This document shows, one piece after another, positions 6,576-6,846 of a stretch of 6,846 nucleotides of DNA. A program made the translations under genes and the position numbers. Position 1 is the stretch's first letter; the number at the start of each line of letters is the position of its first letter. The notes under the pieces are model-generated. The model was not told the DNA's origin. It searched no databases and was given only the letters and a program-made list of their open reading frames with translations. Source of the DNA: DATLYB01 sp964502525 (GTDB taxonomy: Bacteria; Bacteroidota; Bacteroidia; Chitinophagales; CAIOSU01); NCBI GenBank assembly GCA_964502525.1, contig CAZCXH010000213.1, positions 1 through 6,846 on the forward strand, given 5' to 3'.

Positions 6576-6846
6576 AATTTGAACTAAAATAATTTAAGAA
6601 TGAGCAAGGTTGCCTCATAATTATTTGTATCAGTGACTTTTGCCGAGAAGAGTCCAATTTTGGCAAATAGGGTACTGACATGTTGGCGAAATCCTTTTTT
6701 AACACGGCAGTAATTATCTCCAATGGTGACATGCGAACAACCGGGCGACAGTTTGACACCCACACGGGTGACAATTCCGGCAACGCTCAAAACAACGCAG
6801 CGGTTTTAAATTTTTTTTGCCAACGCGCATTTTTTAAAAACAATTT
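6576..6846. other. Right flank without a confident gene
   Basis: I see no gene here that I can defend. Two overlapping minus-strand frames stay open for about 210 bases, both starting at non-ATG codons. One, ending at 6584, reads SPGCSHVTIGDNYCRVKKG in its middle, faintly like a hexapeptide-repeat turn, and closes after about 68 residues. It is bounded upstream by an in-frame stop and runs of T and A (6806-6840). A weak 5-bp hairpin, CACCC-ACAC-GGGTG, lies at 6757-6770. The stretch could be a decayed gene remnant or plain intergenic DNA continuing past the window. Confidence 0.35.

Overview
The window looks like chromosomal DNA from a member of the Bacteroidota (Bacteroidetes). Three proteins end in domains of the type IX secretion system (T9SS) C-terminal sorting type, two of them preceded by PKD domains. 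The start codons lack a Shine-Dalgarno sequence and have A/T-rich leaders, as is usual in this phylum. Nothing identifies the species; a free-living or metagenomic polysaccharide degrader is a reasonable guess.

Layout. (1) Positions 2-436, + strand: the 3' end of a secreted protein, holding the end of a PKD domain and a variant T9SS sorting domain. (2) A 101-bp gap with no convincing terminator or promoter. (3) 538-4599, + strand: a very large secreted protein of 1353 aa. It has a signal peptide, a DUF5060-like N-terminal module, a glycoside-hydrolase-like barrel, a C-terminal beta-sandwich, about 500 aa of beta-rich surface-protein sequence, a SprB-like module, a PKD domain and a T9SS tail. 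(4) 4600-4782: a convergent intergenic region filled with inverted-repeat sequence. (5) 4783-6336, - strand: a more A+T-rich gene for a secreted, probably beta-propeller-like protein with a canonical VYPNP sorting domain. (6) 6337-6846: no confident protein gene. It carries a perfect 12-bp inverted repeat next to the start of gene 3. Next to that is a compact structured element of about 150 nt, bounded by two look-alike hairpins and ending in a terminator-like stem plus T-run. The interior of this element recalls HEARO/IscB omega-RNA, but no nuclease gene is present.

How it fits together. Genes 1 and 2 share the same PKD-plus-sorting-tail ending and orientation, so they probably form a pair or short operon of exported proteins. 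Gene 2 likely attacks a polysaccharide at or outside the cell surface. Gene 3 is a separate, convergently transcribed exported protein of unknown function. The element at 6421-6575 is the least ordinary part of the window: a candidate ORF-less mobile RNA element or structured non-coding RNA reading away from gene 3.
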